Assembly (NCBI RefSeq): GCF_001678945.1
Contig: NZ_CP015124.1
Coordinates: 3,997,726-4,061,725, forward strand
Length of the DNA: 64,000 bases
Direction: 5' to 3'
Source of the DNA: Phaeobacter gallaeciensis
GTDB lineage: Bacteria; Pseudomonadota; Alphaproteobacteria; Rhodobacterales; Rhodobacteraceae
Part shown: one piece after another, positions 25,869 to 34,253 of the stretch
Layout: the number at the start of each line of letters is the position of its first letter
Position numbering within the stretch: position 1 is the stretch's first letter
Position numbers and translations under genes: made by a program
The notes under the pieces: model-generated
Told to the model about the DNA's origin: nothing
Databases searched by the model: none
The model's input: only the letters and a program-made list of their open reading frames with translations

Positions 25869-26462
25869 ATGAGCGAAAAAGAGCAAACCGAAGAAACTGT
25901 GACCGTCGGACCGACACCGGGAAGGCTGAAAAAGACGATCGTCATGGTTGGGATGATGGGCGCGGGCAAGACCGCTGTGGGCCGGGCGCTGGCTGCCCGG
26001 CTGGATGTGCCGTTTCTGGATAGCGACCACGAAATCGAAGCTGCGGCCAATATGTCTATCCCTGAGATTTTCTCGCGCGATGGGGAGCCGTTTTTCCGGC
26101 TGAAGGAACGTCAGGTCATCGCCCGCTTGCTCGAAGAAGAGCGCGGTGTGCTGTCGACCGGAGGCGGCGCCTTTCTGTCCGAAGAGAATCGCACCCTGAT
26201 CACCGAAGGCGGTGTGTCGGTCTGGCTGCAGGCGGACCTTGAGGTTCTGTGGAACCGGGTGCGCCACCGGGACAGTCGCCCTTTGTTACGTACCAGTGAC
26301 CCCAAGGCCACCCTGCGCGAGCTTTATGACGCGCGGGTGCCATTTTATGAAAAGGCCGACCTGACGGTGAAATCCGACGGGCAGGCTTCGATTGAAACAA
26401 TGGTCGACCGGGTGCTTGAGGCCCTTAAGGAGCGGCCAGACGTATTGGAATGGACGAAATAA
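25869..26462 (+). CDS. aroK: Shikimate kinase
   Basis: A 197-residue cytosolic kinase that phosphorylates shikimate with ATP in the aromatic amino acid pathway. The P-loop GMMGAGKT is at residues 28-35; DSDHEIE (near 51-57) binds magnesium and shikimate; the shikimate-binding arginine lies in FFRLKERQV; the STGGGAFL turn is near 97-104; and RPLLRTSDP forms the adenine lid. It has an extra hydrophilic N-terminus of about 20 residues compared with E. coli AroK. Its TAA overlaps the aroB ATG as TAATG, so the two are coupled. Confidence 0.95.
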   Translation: MSEKEQTEETVTVGPTPGRLKKTIVMVGMMGAGKTAVGRALAARLDVPFLDSDHEIEAAANMSIPEIFSRDGEPFFRLKERQVIARLLEEERGVLSTGGGAFLSEENRTLITEGGVSVWLQADLEVLWNRVRHRDSRPLLRTSDPKATLRELYDARVPFYEKADLTVKSDGQASIETMVDRVLEALKERPDVLEWTK

Positions 26463-27589
26463 TGCAGCGCACAGTTCACGTACCCCTTGGCGAGCGCGCC
26501 TATGATGTGGTGATCGGTCCCGGCCTGTTGCAGGAGGCGGGCAAGCGGATCAAACCGCTGCTGAACCGCCCCCGGGTTGCGGTTCTGACCGACGAAAACG
26601 TGGCGGCCAGGCACCTTGATACCCTGCGGGCCGGACTGGCGGCGGAAGGCATCGAAATGGATGCGCTTGCCTTGCCGCCCGGCGAAAGCACCAAGGCTTG
26701 GCCGCAGTTCTCGCGCGCCGTCGAATGGCTTCTTGAGACGCAGGTGGAACGCTCTGACATCGTGATTGCCCTTGGCGGTGGTGTGATCGGGGATCTGGCC
26801 GGGTTTGCGGCGTCGGTCCTGCGGCGGGGTGTGCGTTTCGTGCAGATCCCGACCTCCCTGCTGGCGCAGGTCGACAGCTCTGTCGGTGGCAAGACCGGCA
26901 TCAACGCGCCGCAGGGCAAGAACCTGATCGGCGCTTTTCACCAGCCCTCGCTGGTGCTGGCGGATACCGAGGTTCTTGGCACGCTGACCGCGCGGGATTT
27001 CCTGTCCGGCTATGGCGAGGTGGTGAAATACGGTCTGCTGGGCGATGCTGCGTTCTTTGACTGGCTTGAAGAACACGGCCCGGCACTGGCGGCGGGCGAT
27101 ATGGCGGCCCGGGTCGAAGCGGTGGCCCGCTCGGTCCAGATGAAGGCCGATATCGTCGTGCGCGATGAGACCGAACAGGGCGATCGCGCTTTGCTGAACC
27201 TTGGCCATACATTCTGCCACGCGCTGGAGGCGGCGACCGGCTATTCCGACCGTCTGATGCATGGCGAAGGCGTTGCCATCGGCTGCGCGCTTGCGTTCGA
27301 ATTGTCCTCGCGTCTGGGGCTGTGCAGTCAGGAAGACCCCAGCCGGGTCCGCGCCCATCTGATGGCGATGGGGATGAAGGCGGATCTGTCGGATATCCCC
27401 GGCGATCTGCCCGGCGCTGTGGCGCTGCTGGACCTGATGGGGCAGGACAAGAAGGTGGTCGCCGGCCAGCTGCGGTTCGTTCTGGCGCGCGGCATTGGCA
27501 AGGCCTTCGTGACGGCAGATGTGCCGCGCGAGACGGTGCTGGCCGTGCTGGAGGATGCGCTGGCCCTGCGTCAGGTCGAACAGGCGTAA
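26462..27589 (+). CDS. aroB: 3-dehydroquinate synthase
   Basis: A 375-residue NAD- and zinc-dependent enzyme converting DAHP to 3-dehydroquinate, the second step of the shikimate pathway. The start at 26462 forms the overlap TAATG with aroK; an in-frame ATG at 26450 lies inside aroK. Motifs in order: LGGGVIGDLAGFAAS (near 105-119, NAD binding), PTSLLAQVDSSVGGKTGIN (near 133-151), the zinc/substrate residues in GYGEVVKYGLL and the final LNLGHTFCHALE and HGEGVAIG. The downstream gene is convergent. Confidence 0.95.
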   Translation: MQRTVHVPLGERAYDVVIGPGLLQEAGKRIKPLLNRPRVAVLTDENVAARHLDTLRAGLAAEGIEMDALALPPGESTKAWPQFSRAVEWLLETQVERSDIVIALGGGVIGDLAGFAASVLRRGVRFVQIPTSLLAQVDSSVGGKTGINAPQGKNLIGAFHQPSLVLADTEVLGTLTARDFLSGYGEVVKYGLLGDAAFFDWLEEHGPALAAGDMAARVEAVARSVQMKADIVVRDETEQGDRALLNLGHTFCHALEAATGYSDRLMHGEGVAIGCALAFELSSRLGLCSQEDPSRVRAHLMAMGMKADLSDIPGDLPGAVALLDLMGQDKKVVAGQLRFVLARGIGKAFVTADVPRETVLAVLEDALALRQVEQA

Positions 27590-27646
27590 CCTTTCAGGGA
27601 ATGGGGGCTGTTGTCCCCCGTCCTGTTACAGGTCGTCTGCCTTTGG

Positions 27647-28726
27647 TCAGCGGCCTTTCACCACCATCATCTCCCCGATGTTCTCCGAGGTGATATAGCC
27701 TGCAAGAGCGCCTGTTTTTGTCGTGACGACAACGGCAGGCGCGCCCTTGTGCAGGGCGTCGAGAACGGTCTCCAGCCCGGCAGTCAGCGGGACCGAGGGG
27801 ATATCATTTGTCATCAGCATGGAAACCGCCTTCATGCGCGGAGTTTCCGCGGCGATGGCGGCAAACAGATCACCGCGCGTCACAAAACCCAGCGGGCGGC
27901 CGGTGGCATCCAGAACCGGGAACTCATGCTGGGTGGTGCGGATGACTGCGGCAGAGGCCGTCTCCAGCGTGTCCTCAGGGCGCAGCGCCTCGAAACTGGT
28001 GATCATGGCATCGCGGGCCATGAACCGCTTGGTCACGGCGCGCATCGCCACGTCCTGATTTTCGGCATTGGCGGCGATAAAGACAAAGCCCGCCACCAGA
28101 ACTAGAACCGGGTTGCCCGAGGTGAGGCCGAGATAAGCCAGACCCATGGCCGCGATCTGCCCGGCGATGGCGGCGATGCGGGTCGCCTTGACCCGGTCCA
28201 TCTTCAGGCACAGCGCAGCACGCAGCACCCGGCCGCCATCCATCGGAAAGGCGGGGATCAGGTTGAAGACTGCAAGGATCAGGTTCACCAATGCCAGACG
28301 GCCCAGGAAATTCCAGCCGGAAAACTCCTGCGCCGGATCTGCCAGGCTCGCCAGATCCCAGCGGCCCGCACCAATCACCACCAGAATGGCCCAGATCGCA
28401 ATGTTGACGGCAGGCCCGGCAAAGGCCACAGCGATCTCGTGCCAGGGGTTGGACGGCATCCGTTCCAACCGTGCCAGACCGCCGATGGGCAACAGGGTGA
28501 TGTCGGGGGTAGCAATGCCGTAGCGCCGCGCCATCAGCGCATGGCCGAATTCATGGGCCAGAACACAGGCAAACAGCGCCAGCACGAAAACGGTGTTCTC
28601 AATGGCGCCTGGCAGGCCCTGTTCGCTGTAGGCAGATAGCCCGATCCACCCCAGAAGAAGGAAGAAGGTGACATGAACTCTGACCTCTGAGCCAAAGAGG
28701 CGGCCGAGAGAAAAAGACCATGTCAT
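27647..28726 (-). CDS. Site-2-type zinc metalloprotease (M50) with two CBS domains
   Basis: A 359-residue inner-membrane protein. Zinc ligands HEFGH are at residues 58-62 within a transmembrane helix; the second motif NLIPAFPMDGGRVLRA (near 157-172) supplies the Asp ligand. About six hydrophobic segments fill 1-215. Residues about 240-355 form a CBS pair, with VLDATGRPLGFVTRGDL and VTTKTGALAGYITSENI. This is the SpoIVFB-like branch of intramembrane proteases, whose CBS domains probably sense nucleotides; it is distinct from rseP at 45.1 kb, which lacks CBS and carries PDZ. Substrate unknown. It is convergent with aroB. Confidence 0.9.
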   Translation of the reverse strand: MTWSFSLGRLFGSEVRVHVTFFLLLGWIGLSAYSEQGLPGAIENTVFVLALFACVLAHEFGHALMARRYGIATPDITLLPIGGLARLERMPSNPWHEIAVAFAGPAVNIAIWAILVVIGAGRWDLASLADPAQEFSGWNFLGRLALVNLILAVFNLIPAFPMDGGRVLRAALCLKMDRVKATRIAAIAGQIAAMGLAYLGLTSGNPVLVLVAGFVFIAANAENQDVAMRAVTKRFMARDAMITSFEALRPEDTLETASAAVIRTTQHEFPVLDATGRPLGFVTRGDLFAAIAAETPRMKAVSMLMTNDIPSVPLTAGLETVLDALHKGAPAVVVTTKTGALAGYITSENIGEMMVVKGR

Positions 28727-28829
28727 CGCGTCATTCCTTTTGCAGCCTGTGCGGATCGGGCAAGGATCATCAGAAGGATATCACCAAGGCTGTATCGCCA
28801 GGGTGATATCACGCGTCAGAACCGTTAGA

Positions 28830-29348
28830 TCAGAACGGGATCTCGTCGTCGTCGATATTGTGCGAGGGGCCACCCTGACCGCCGCCGCCAAAGCCACCGC
28901 CCTGGGGTCCGCTGTCGTAGCCACCGCCGCCACCGCCATATCCGCCGCCGCCACCGTAGCTGCCGCCACCCTGGCCGCCGCCACCGCCGCCTTCACCGCG
29001 GCCATCCAGCATGGTCAGGGTGGAGCCAAAGCCCTGCAGGACGACTTCGGTGGAATAACGGTCCTGACCGTTTTGATCCTGCCATTTGCGTGTTTGCAGC
29101 TGGCCTTCGATATAGACCTTGGAGCCCTTGCGCAGGTATTGCTCGCAGACGCGCACCAGACCTTCGTTGAAGACGGCAACGCTGTGCCATTCGGTCTTTT
29201 CGCGGCGTTCACCGGTGTTGCGGTCTTTCCAGGTTTCAGAGGTGGCGATGCGCAGGTTGCACACCTTGCCGCCGTTCTGAAAGGTCCGCACCTCTGGGTC
29301 GCGGCCCAGGTTGCCGATGAGGATGACTTTGTTGACTGAGCCGGCCAT
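28830..29348 (-). CDS. ssb: Single-stranded DNA-binding protein
   Basis: A 172-residue protein. The OB-fold (residues 2-105) starts [20 protein letters not shown] and contains WHSVAVFNE and [11 protein letters not shown]. Residues about 118-160 are a glycine-rich linker, and the tip DDDEIPF is the acidic tail that recruits RecG, RecQ, DNA polymerase III chi and other partners. It coats single-stranded DNA as a tetramer during replication and repair. It is divergent from a lytic transglycosylase gene. No clear LexA-type box was found in the upstream region, where the two GTTC motifs are 9 rather than 7 bases apart. Confidence 0.96.
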   Translation of the reverse strand: MAGSVNKVILIGNLGRDPEVRTFQNGGKVCNLRIATSETWKDRNTGERREKTEWHSVAVFNEGLVRVCEQYLRKGSKVYIEGQLQTRKWQDQNGQDRYSTEVVLQGFGSTLTMLDGRGEGGGGGGQGGGSYGGGGGYGGGGGGYDSGPQGGGFGGGGQGGPSHNIDDDEIPF

Positions 29349-29577
29349 TTGGTCCTGTCCTTGTTCTTATTGGATGTTCTTGTCTGTGGATGGGCATCTG
29401 GTGTCAGAACCGAATCTGAGCGCGCCCGGATTTTGGGCCACAGTACAGACCCGCAAGCTCTGATGAAAGCAACCTTCTTGGCCGCGGGACGGGGGTTTTC
29501 GCAGGTTTTCGGTCGGGCAGCCTCCCACCGGAATCTGTTCGCCGCACGCTGACGCTTTCAATTTAGTTAAGATCCGC

Positions 29578-29583
29578 TATAGT
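29578..29583 (+). promoter_or_regulatory. Possible -10 box of the lytic transglycosylase gene
   Basis: TATAGT lies 49 bases before the ATG at 29633. No convincing -35 was found at the right distance. The rest of the 284-base gap between ssb and this gene shows no gene or strong hairpin. Confidence 0.3.
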
Positions 29584-29632
29584 CGCGCCGGTCGGAAAAC
29601 GGATCGCGACGGTAACAGAGTTGAGGGCCGCT

Positions 29633-30265
29633 ATGTTTGGGCAAGCCACGTTTAAGACCGCTTTGATCAATGTCTATGCAATGAACGCTCGTGGCCTTGC
29701 TGCGGCTGCCGGGGTTTCGCTATTGGCGACTGGCGCTACCGCCGACATGTTCTCGACCAAGAACCAGCGCAGCCTGTTCTCCGCCCATACCAAGGTTCTG
29801 GATGGCCGTGCGGCGCAACAATACGAGAACTCCAGCCGTCTGTTGCCGCGGTCCTCATTTGAAACGGGCCAGTATGGCAGTCTGCCCTATACCGGAAAAT
29901 ACCGTGGGAAATTCATGACCATGGCGCGCGCCGCAGCGCGCAAACACGGCGTGCCCGAGGATCTGTTTCTGCGTCTCGTGCAACAGGAAAGTAACTGGAA
30001 CCCCGGCGCGAAATCCCACAAAGGCGCGCTGGGGCTGGCGCAGCTGATGCCGCAGACCGCCCGGTCGCTGGGAGTGGATCCCGCTGTCCCGCAGGAAAAC
30101 CTGGAAGGCGGCGCGCGGTACCTGGCGCGCCAATTCCGTAAGTTCGGCTCCTGGCGCCTGGCACTGGCTGCATATAACGCAGGCCCCGAGGCGGTTCAAA
30201 AACACGGTGGCGTGCCGCCATACCGTGAAACCCAGGCCTATGTAAAAACGATCTGGGGCGGCTGA
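29633..30265 (+). CDS. Lytic transglycosylase (SLT domain) protein
   Basis: A 210-residue exported protein; the ATG at 29633 is preferred over TTG 29621 because GAGGG precedes it. An N-terminal hydrophobic stretch ([17 protein letters not shown], residues about 19-35) is a likely signal peptide. The catalytic domain (about 90-205) has the catalytic Glu in [13 protein letters not shown], then [17 protein letters not shown] and [13 protein letters not shown], all hallmarks of soluble lytic transglycosylases that cut peptidoglycan to 1,6-anhydro-muropeptides. It is short compared with Slt70 and resembles the small enzymes associated with secretion or flagellar assembly, but no such genes lie next to it. 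Confidence 0.9.
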   Translation: MFGQATFKTALINVYAMNARGLAAAAGVSLLATGATADMFSTKNQRSLFSAHTKVLDGRAAQQYENSSRLLPRSSFETGQYGSLPYTGKYRGKFMTMARAAARKHGVPEDLFLRLVQQESNWNPGAKSHKGALGLAQLMPQTARSLGVDPAVPQENLEGGARYLARQFRKFGSWRLALAAYNAGPEAVQKHGGVPPYRETQAYVKTIWGG

Positions 30266-30428
30266 CCGCTTCCGAAATGCCTTGAACCGCAGCCGTTTGG
30301 GGCGGCCCGGATCACGACCGTGTTAACGCCTCGGTAAACTTGGTAAATGCCGCGTTAACTTCGTTTCTCCGCCACGAAGCTGCCCGAATTCCCCCTGAAA
30401 AATGCGAGCAGTTTCAGGAGGATTTGCC

Positions 30429-30803
30429 GTGACAGCCTACAGTTTTGATGATCGCCTTGACCGTATGCACTGGACCCCGTCGGCGGGTCCCAGCCGTGAG
30501 ATCGTCGACAGCGTCCTTGGCGCGCGGCAGCGTGCCAGCGCCCGCAGTGTCGGTGTTACCCTTGCCGGGGCCATCGTGGGAATACTGATTGGCTTTGGCC
30601 TGATCGGCATGTCCTTCGAACAGTCGCCCTGGGGGCCGGGCAGCGGTGCGGTCGGTCTCGTGTTTGGTACCCTGTCCCTGGCTGGTCTGGCCCTGTCGGT
30701 CACGCTGGCCTTGTTCGCGGCGTGGAAAAGCAAACGTTTCCCACGCTTGATGCAGTTCGCCTCGATGAACCTTCTGATGATCGTTGTTCTGTTGCTGAGT
30801 TAA
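30429..30803 (+). CDS. Small hypothetical membrane protein
   Basis: A 124-residue protein beginning at GTG 30429 behind CAGGAGG; the frame opens at 30402 but that lacks a ribosome site. A cytosolic N-terminus with FDDRLDRMHW and REIVDSVLGARQRASARS precedes three hydrophobic segments at about 40-60, 72-96 and 104-123. No motif tells its function. A strong terminator follows eight bases after the stop, so it is probably a single-gene transcript. Confidence 0.72.
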   Translation: MTAYSFDDRLDRMHWTPSAGPSREIVDSVLGARQRASARSVGVTLAGAIVGILIGFGLIGMSFEQSPWGPGSGAVGLVFGTLSLAGLALSVTLALFAAWKSKRFPRLMQFASMNLLMIVVLLLS

Positions 30804-30811
30804 CCAGTATC

Positions 30812-30842
30812 GGCCCGCCCCATGATCGGGGTGGGCCTTTTC
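30812..30842 (+). terminator. Rho-independent terminator after the small membrane protein gene
   Basis: GGCCCGCCCC (30812-30821) and GGGGTGGGCC (30828-30837) form a 10-bp stem with one G-U pair and a 6-base loop, then TTTTCC. Confidence 0.85.
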
Positions 30843-30935
30843 CTAGTTTTATTGTCGGGAATTGCGCTTGATCAAGGTCGGGGCTATAGCTGTCGGGTAC
30901 TTCGCGTGGGGACTGCCCCGGATCCAAAGGCCCTG

Positions 30936-32108
30936 ATGATGACGATTTCTCCTTTCTGGCGCATGTGCGCCGCTGCCCGTTGCCTTACCTTGGTGGTCGT
31001 CGCGGCATCACCGCATTCTGCATTGGCCGAGGATGCAGAGCTGACGCCGGTTGAGACCTTGGGAGAGGCTCTGTTTCACGATCCGATCTTGTCGCAGAAC
31101 CGCACTCAGTCCTGTGCCAGTTGCCATGATGCCGAATATGGCTTCACCGATCCACGCCGTTCTGCCGATGGGGCGTTCTCTCTTGGCGATGATGGGCACT
31201 CGCTGGGCGACCGCAACGCGCCAAGCGCGGCTTACGCGGCCTTCACGCCGCCGTTTCACCAGAAGGAAGACGGAAGCTGGGCCGGGGGGATGTTCTGGGA
31301 CGGGCGTGCCCGGGATCTGGCAGAGCAGGCCGCGGGGCCGCCGCTGAACCCGATCGAGATGGGGCTAAGTGATAAGGCGCAGCTCGTCGCGCGCCTGAAG
31401 GAAGAGCCGGACTATGTCACAGCCTTTCAGCAGAACTTCGGCGCGGACATCCTGAAGGATCCTGAGGCCGGGTATGCGGCGATGACCGAGGCGCTGGCGG
31501 CCTATGAAAAAACCGCCATCTTTGCGCCGTTCGACAGTAAATACGACCGTTTCCTGCGCGGTGAGGTTCAGCTCAGCAAAAAAGAAGAATTGGGCCGGAT
31601 CCTGTTCTTCTCGGAGCAGTTCACCAATTGCAACCAGTGCCACCAGCTGAAGCGCAGCGCGATGGATCCGCAGGAGACCTTCACCAACTACAGCTACCAC
31701 AATATCGGCGTGCCGGAGAATGTTCTGGGGCGGGCCGAGAACGGCGTTGCCGCCGGTGCCATTGACGATGGGCTGCTTGCCAACCCGGCGGTCACTGATC
31801 CGGCAGAACGGGGCAAGTTCAAGACGCCGGGATTGCGTAACGTGGCTGTCACCGGCCCCTATATGCACAACGGGGTGTTTCAGGAGCTGCGCACGGTGAT
31901 TGCCTTTTACAATCGCTACAACAGCAAATCGGACGCCGCGCAGATCAATCCCGAAACCGGAAAACCCTGGGGGCCGCCGCCGGTTGCAGGCACCCTGTCG
32001 ACCACCGAGCTGACCCACGGGCCTGCGCTGGATGACCGGCGCATTGACGCCCTGGTTGCGTTTCTGAAAACGCTGACCGATCAGCGCTACGAAGAGTATC
32101 TGGAATAG
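30936..32108 (+). CDS. Di-heme cytochrome c peroxidase family protein
   Basis: A 390-residue periplasmic protein. Two ATG codons stand together (30936, 30939); the open frame to 30822 covers the preceding terminator and is rejected. The signal peptide (1-31) ends SPHSALA. Heme c sites are CASCH (60-64) and CNQCH (232-236). The conserved FWDGRARDLAEQA and NPIEMG blocks of the CCP/MauG family follow the first heme, and KFKTPGLRNVAVTGPYMHNG follows the second with the methionine and histidine ligand region. It probably reduces hydrogen peroxide with electrons from cytochrome c; MauG-like protein oxidation is an alternative. Convergent with the ABC operon, with a terminator between. Confidence 0.9.
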   Translation: MMTISPFWRMCAAARCLTLVVVAASPHSALAEDAELTPVETLGEALFHDPILSQNRTQSCASCHDAEYGFTDPRRSADGAFSLGDDGHSLGDRNAPSAAYAAFTPPFHQKEDGSWAGGMFWDGRARDLAEQAAGPPLNPIEMGLSDKAQLVARLKEEPDYVTAFQQNFGADILKDPEAGYAAMTEALAAYEKTAIFAPFDSKYDRFLRGEVQLSKKEELGRILFFSEQFTNCNQCHQLKRSAMDPQETFTNYSYHNIGVPENVLGRAENGVAAGAIDDGLLANPAVTDPAERGKFKTPGLRNVAVTGPYMHNGVFQELRTVIAFYNRYNSKSDAAQINPETGKPWGPPPVAGTLSTTELTHGPALDDRRIDALVAFLKTLTDQRYEEYLE

Positions 32109-32112
32109 AAAG

Positions 32113-32145
32113 GGCGCCCGCGTGATGAACGCGGGCGCCGCTTTG
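32113..32145. terminator. Terminator between convergent peroxidase and ABC genes
   Basis: A perfect 10-bp stem GGCGCCCGCG (32113-32122) / CGCGGGCGCC (32130-32139) with a 7-base loop. GCTTT follows on the plus strand and CTTTCT on the minus, so it may stop both transcripts. Confidence 0.8.
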
Positions 32146-32161
32146 GGTGTGATCAGAGTGG

Positions 32162-34249
32162 CTACTCGGCGGCGATCTTGATGACCGGGTTCATCCGTTC
32201 AAGGATCTCATCGCTGAGGTGGCATTTGATCTGATGCCCGCCCTGCATGTCGCGCACCGGGGGGACCTCGCGTTCACAGAGACCGCCCGGAACTTCGCTC
32301 TTCCAGCGACAGCGGGTCTGGAAAGGACAGCCTGATGGCGGGTTCATCGCTGACGGGATGTCGCCTTCGAGAACGATATGCTCCTTTTCCACCGATGTAT
32401 CGGCGATGGGAACCGCGCTCAGCAGGGCCTCTGTATAGGGGTGATAGGGCGGCGAGAAGACCTGATCGGTCGTCCCCAGCTCCACCACATGGCCAAGATA
32501 CATCACCATCACCCGGTCGCTGAGATAGCGCACGATGGACAGGTCGTGGCTGATGAACAGCAGCGTCGTCTTCTCGTTGCGCTGGATCTCCATCAGAAGA
32601 TCGGTCACCGCCGCCTGCACTGACACATCCAGTGCCGAGACGGGTTCATCCGCCACAACGATGCGTGCACCGCCAGCAAAGGCGCGGGCGATGCCGACGC
32701 GCTGTTTTTGTCCGCCGGACAGCTGCCGTGGCATGCGGTCGGCAAAGGCGCGGGGCAGTTTCACCAGATCCAGCAGCTCCAGCATCCTCTGCTTGCGCTC
32801 CGCGTCGTTGTCACCGATGCCAAAGATTTCCAGCGCCCGGGTGATCTGCCGTCCGACGGTCATCGACGGGTTCAGCGTATCAAAGGGGTTCTGGAACACC
32901 ATCTGCACGTCCGAAATCGTCTTGGTGTTGCGTTCTTCGATCGGGGTCTGTTCGATGTTCTGGCCATCCATCAGGATATCCCCGTCGGTGGCGGTTTCGA
33001 GCCCCATCAGCACCTTGGCAAAAGTGGATTTGCCACACCCCGATTCACCGACGATGGCCAGCGTTTCGGATTCGCGGGCCTCGAAGCTCAGCGTTTCATT
33101 GGCCTTCACCACTTTCTTGGCGCCTCCGCCAAATAGGGCATTCGCGGCCACCTCGTAATATTTCTTGAGCTTGTCGATCTTGAGGACAACCTCACCCGGG
33201 GCGGTCTTTTCCTTCTTGTCGGCTACGGTGATCGGCGCGTTCCAGTCGATTTCCTGGAACTTCAGGCAGCGCGTGGCGTGGCGGTCATTGCCGGGCACAT
33301 CGGCCATGGCAATGTCGCCCGCATCGCAGCGGCCCGCTTCGAAATAATCGCAGCGCGGACCGAAGTTGCAGCCCGGCGGGCGTTCGTGGGGCAGTGGGAA
33401 GTTGCCCGGAATCGCCACCAGCGGGCGCGCGTTCTTGTCGGCACCCGGCAGCGGGATCGAGCGGAACAGCGCCTGCGTATAGGGGTGCTGCATCTCGTCA
33501 AAGACGTCTTCTATACTGCCGCGCTCGACCGCTTCGCCGGAGTACATCACACAAAGCCGGTCGCAGGTTTCCAGAACAAGGCCGAGGTTGTGCGAGATGA
33601 ACAGCATCGAGGTGCCGTATTTCTTGCCCAGATCCTTGACCAGTTCGACCACGGCGGCCTCCACCGTCACGTCAAGGGCGGTGGTGGGCTCATCCAGGAT
33701 CAGCAGTGCCGGTTTCGACATCAGCGCCATGGCGATGACGATCCGCTGCTGTTGGCCGCCCGACAGCTGGTGCGGATAGCTGTTCAGCATCCGCTCCGGG
33801 TCGGGCAGGCGCACGTCGGTGACAACTTCAAGGGCGCGCTTGTAGGCTTCTTCTTCGCTGACGCCCTCGTGGATCATCGGCACTTCCATCAGCTGCTTGC
33901 CGATTTTCATCGCCGGGTTAAGGCTGGCCATCGGCTCTTGATAGATCATCGCGATCTCGTTGCCGCGAATGTCACGCAGCTCCTCGACGCTCATCTCTCC
34001 CAGGTCGCGGCCCTTGAACTTGATCGAGCCGCCCACGATGCGGCCGTTCTTGCCAAGGTCCTGCATCACCCCAAGGGCGACAGTGGATTTGCCGCAGCCA
34101 GATTCGCCCACAAGGCCAACCGCCTCGCCGGGCATCACGGAGACGGAAAAATCCATTACCGCCGGGATTTCACGCAGCCGGGTGAAGAAGGAGATCGACA
34201 GGCGGTCGATTTCCAGGATCGGGCCATCGGTTTGCTCTAGCTTGCTCAT
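32162..34249 (-). CDS. Oligopeptide-type ABC transporter, fused double ATPase (DppD-DppF type)
   Basis: A 695-residue protein with two complete ABC domains. The first (about 10-330) has Walker A GESGCGKS, signature LSGGQQQR and Walker B LLILDEPTTAL, and ends with the oligopeptide-ABC C-terminal cysteine region (FGPRCDYFEAGRCD). The second (about 345-690) repeats Walker A GESGCGKS, then LSGGQKQRVGIARAF, Walker B IVVADEPVSALD and a similar tail (CPFQTRCRWKSE). It powers the importer encoded by the genes just upstream: two permeases and a substrate-binding protein. It starts four bases after the permease stop. In many bacteria these ATPases are two proteins; here they are one. Confidence 0.93.
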   Translation of the reverse strand: MSKLEQTDGPILEIDRLSISFFTRLREIPAVMDFSVSVMPGEAVGLVGESGCGKSTVALGVMQDLGKNGRIVGGSIKFKGRDLGEMSVEELRDIRGNEIAMIYQEPMASLNPAMKIGKQLMEVPMIHEGVSEEEAYKRALEVVTDVRLPDPERMLNSYPHQLSGGQQQRIVIAMALMSKPALLILDEPTTALDVTVEAAVVELVKDLGKKYGTSMLFISHNLGLVLETCDRLCVMYSGEAVERGSIEDVFDEMQHPYTQALFRSIPLPGADKNARPLVAIPGNFPLPHERPPGCNFGPRCDYFEAGRCDAGDIAMADVPGNDRHATRCLKFQEIDWNAPITVADKKEKTAPGEVVLKIDKLKKYYEVAANALFGGGAKKVVKANETLSFEARESETLAIVGESGCGKSTFAKVLMGLETATDGDILMDGQNIEQTPIEERNTKTISDVQMVFQNPFDTLNPSMTVGRQITRALEIFGIGDNDAERKQRMLELLDLVKLPRAFADRMPRQLSGGQKQRVGIARAFAGGARIVVADEPVSALDVSVQAAVTDLLMEIQRNEKTTLLFISHDLSIVRYLSDRVMVMYLGHVVELGTTDQVFSPPYHPYTEALLSAVPIADTSVEKEHIVLEGDIPSAMNPPSGCPFQTRCRWKSEVPGGLCEREVPPVRDMQGGHQIKCHLSDEILERMNPVIKIAAE

Positions 34250-34253
34250 GTCA

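Noticed and set aside
27601..27640. GGGGG/CCCCC hairpin after aroB as a terminator
   Set aside because: Only five pairs and no T-run; too weak to call.
28830..28990. Glycine codon repeats in the ssb 3' part as frameshift or mobile element
   Set aside because: The frame stays open to the expected DDDEIPF tail; glycine-rich linkers are normal in alphaproteobacterial SSB.
29361..29378. GTTC-N9-GTTC near ssb as a LexA box
   Set aside because: Spacing is nine rather than seven bases and it is only a few bases from the ssb start in the leader.
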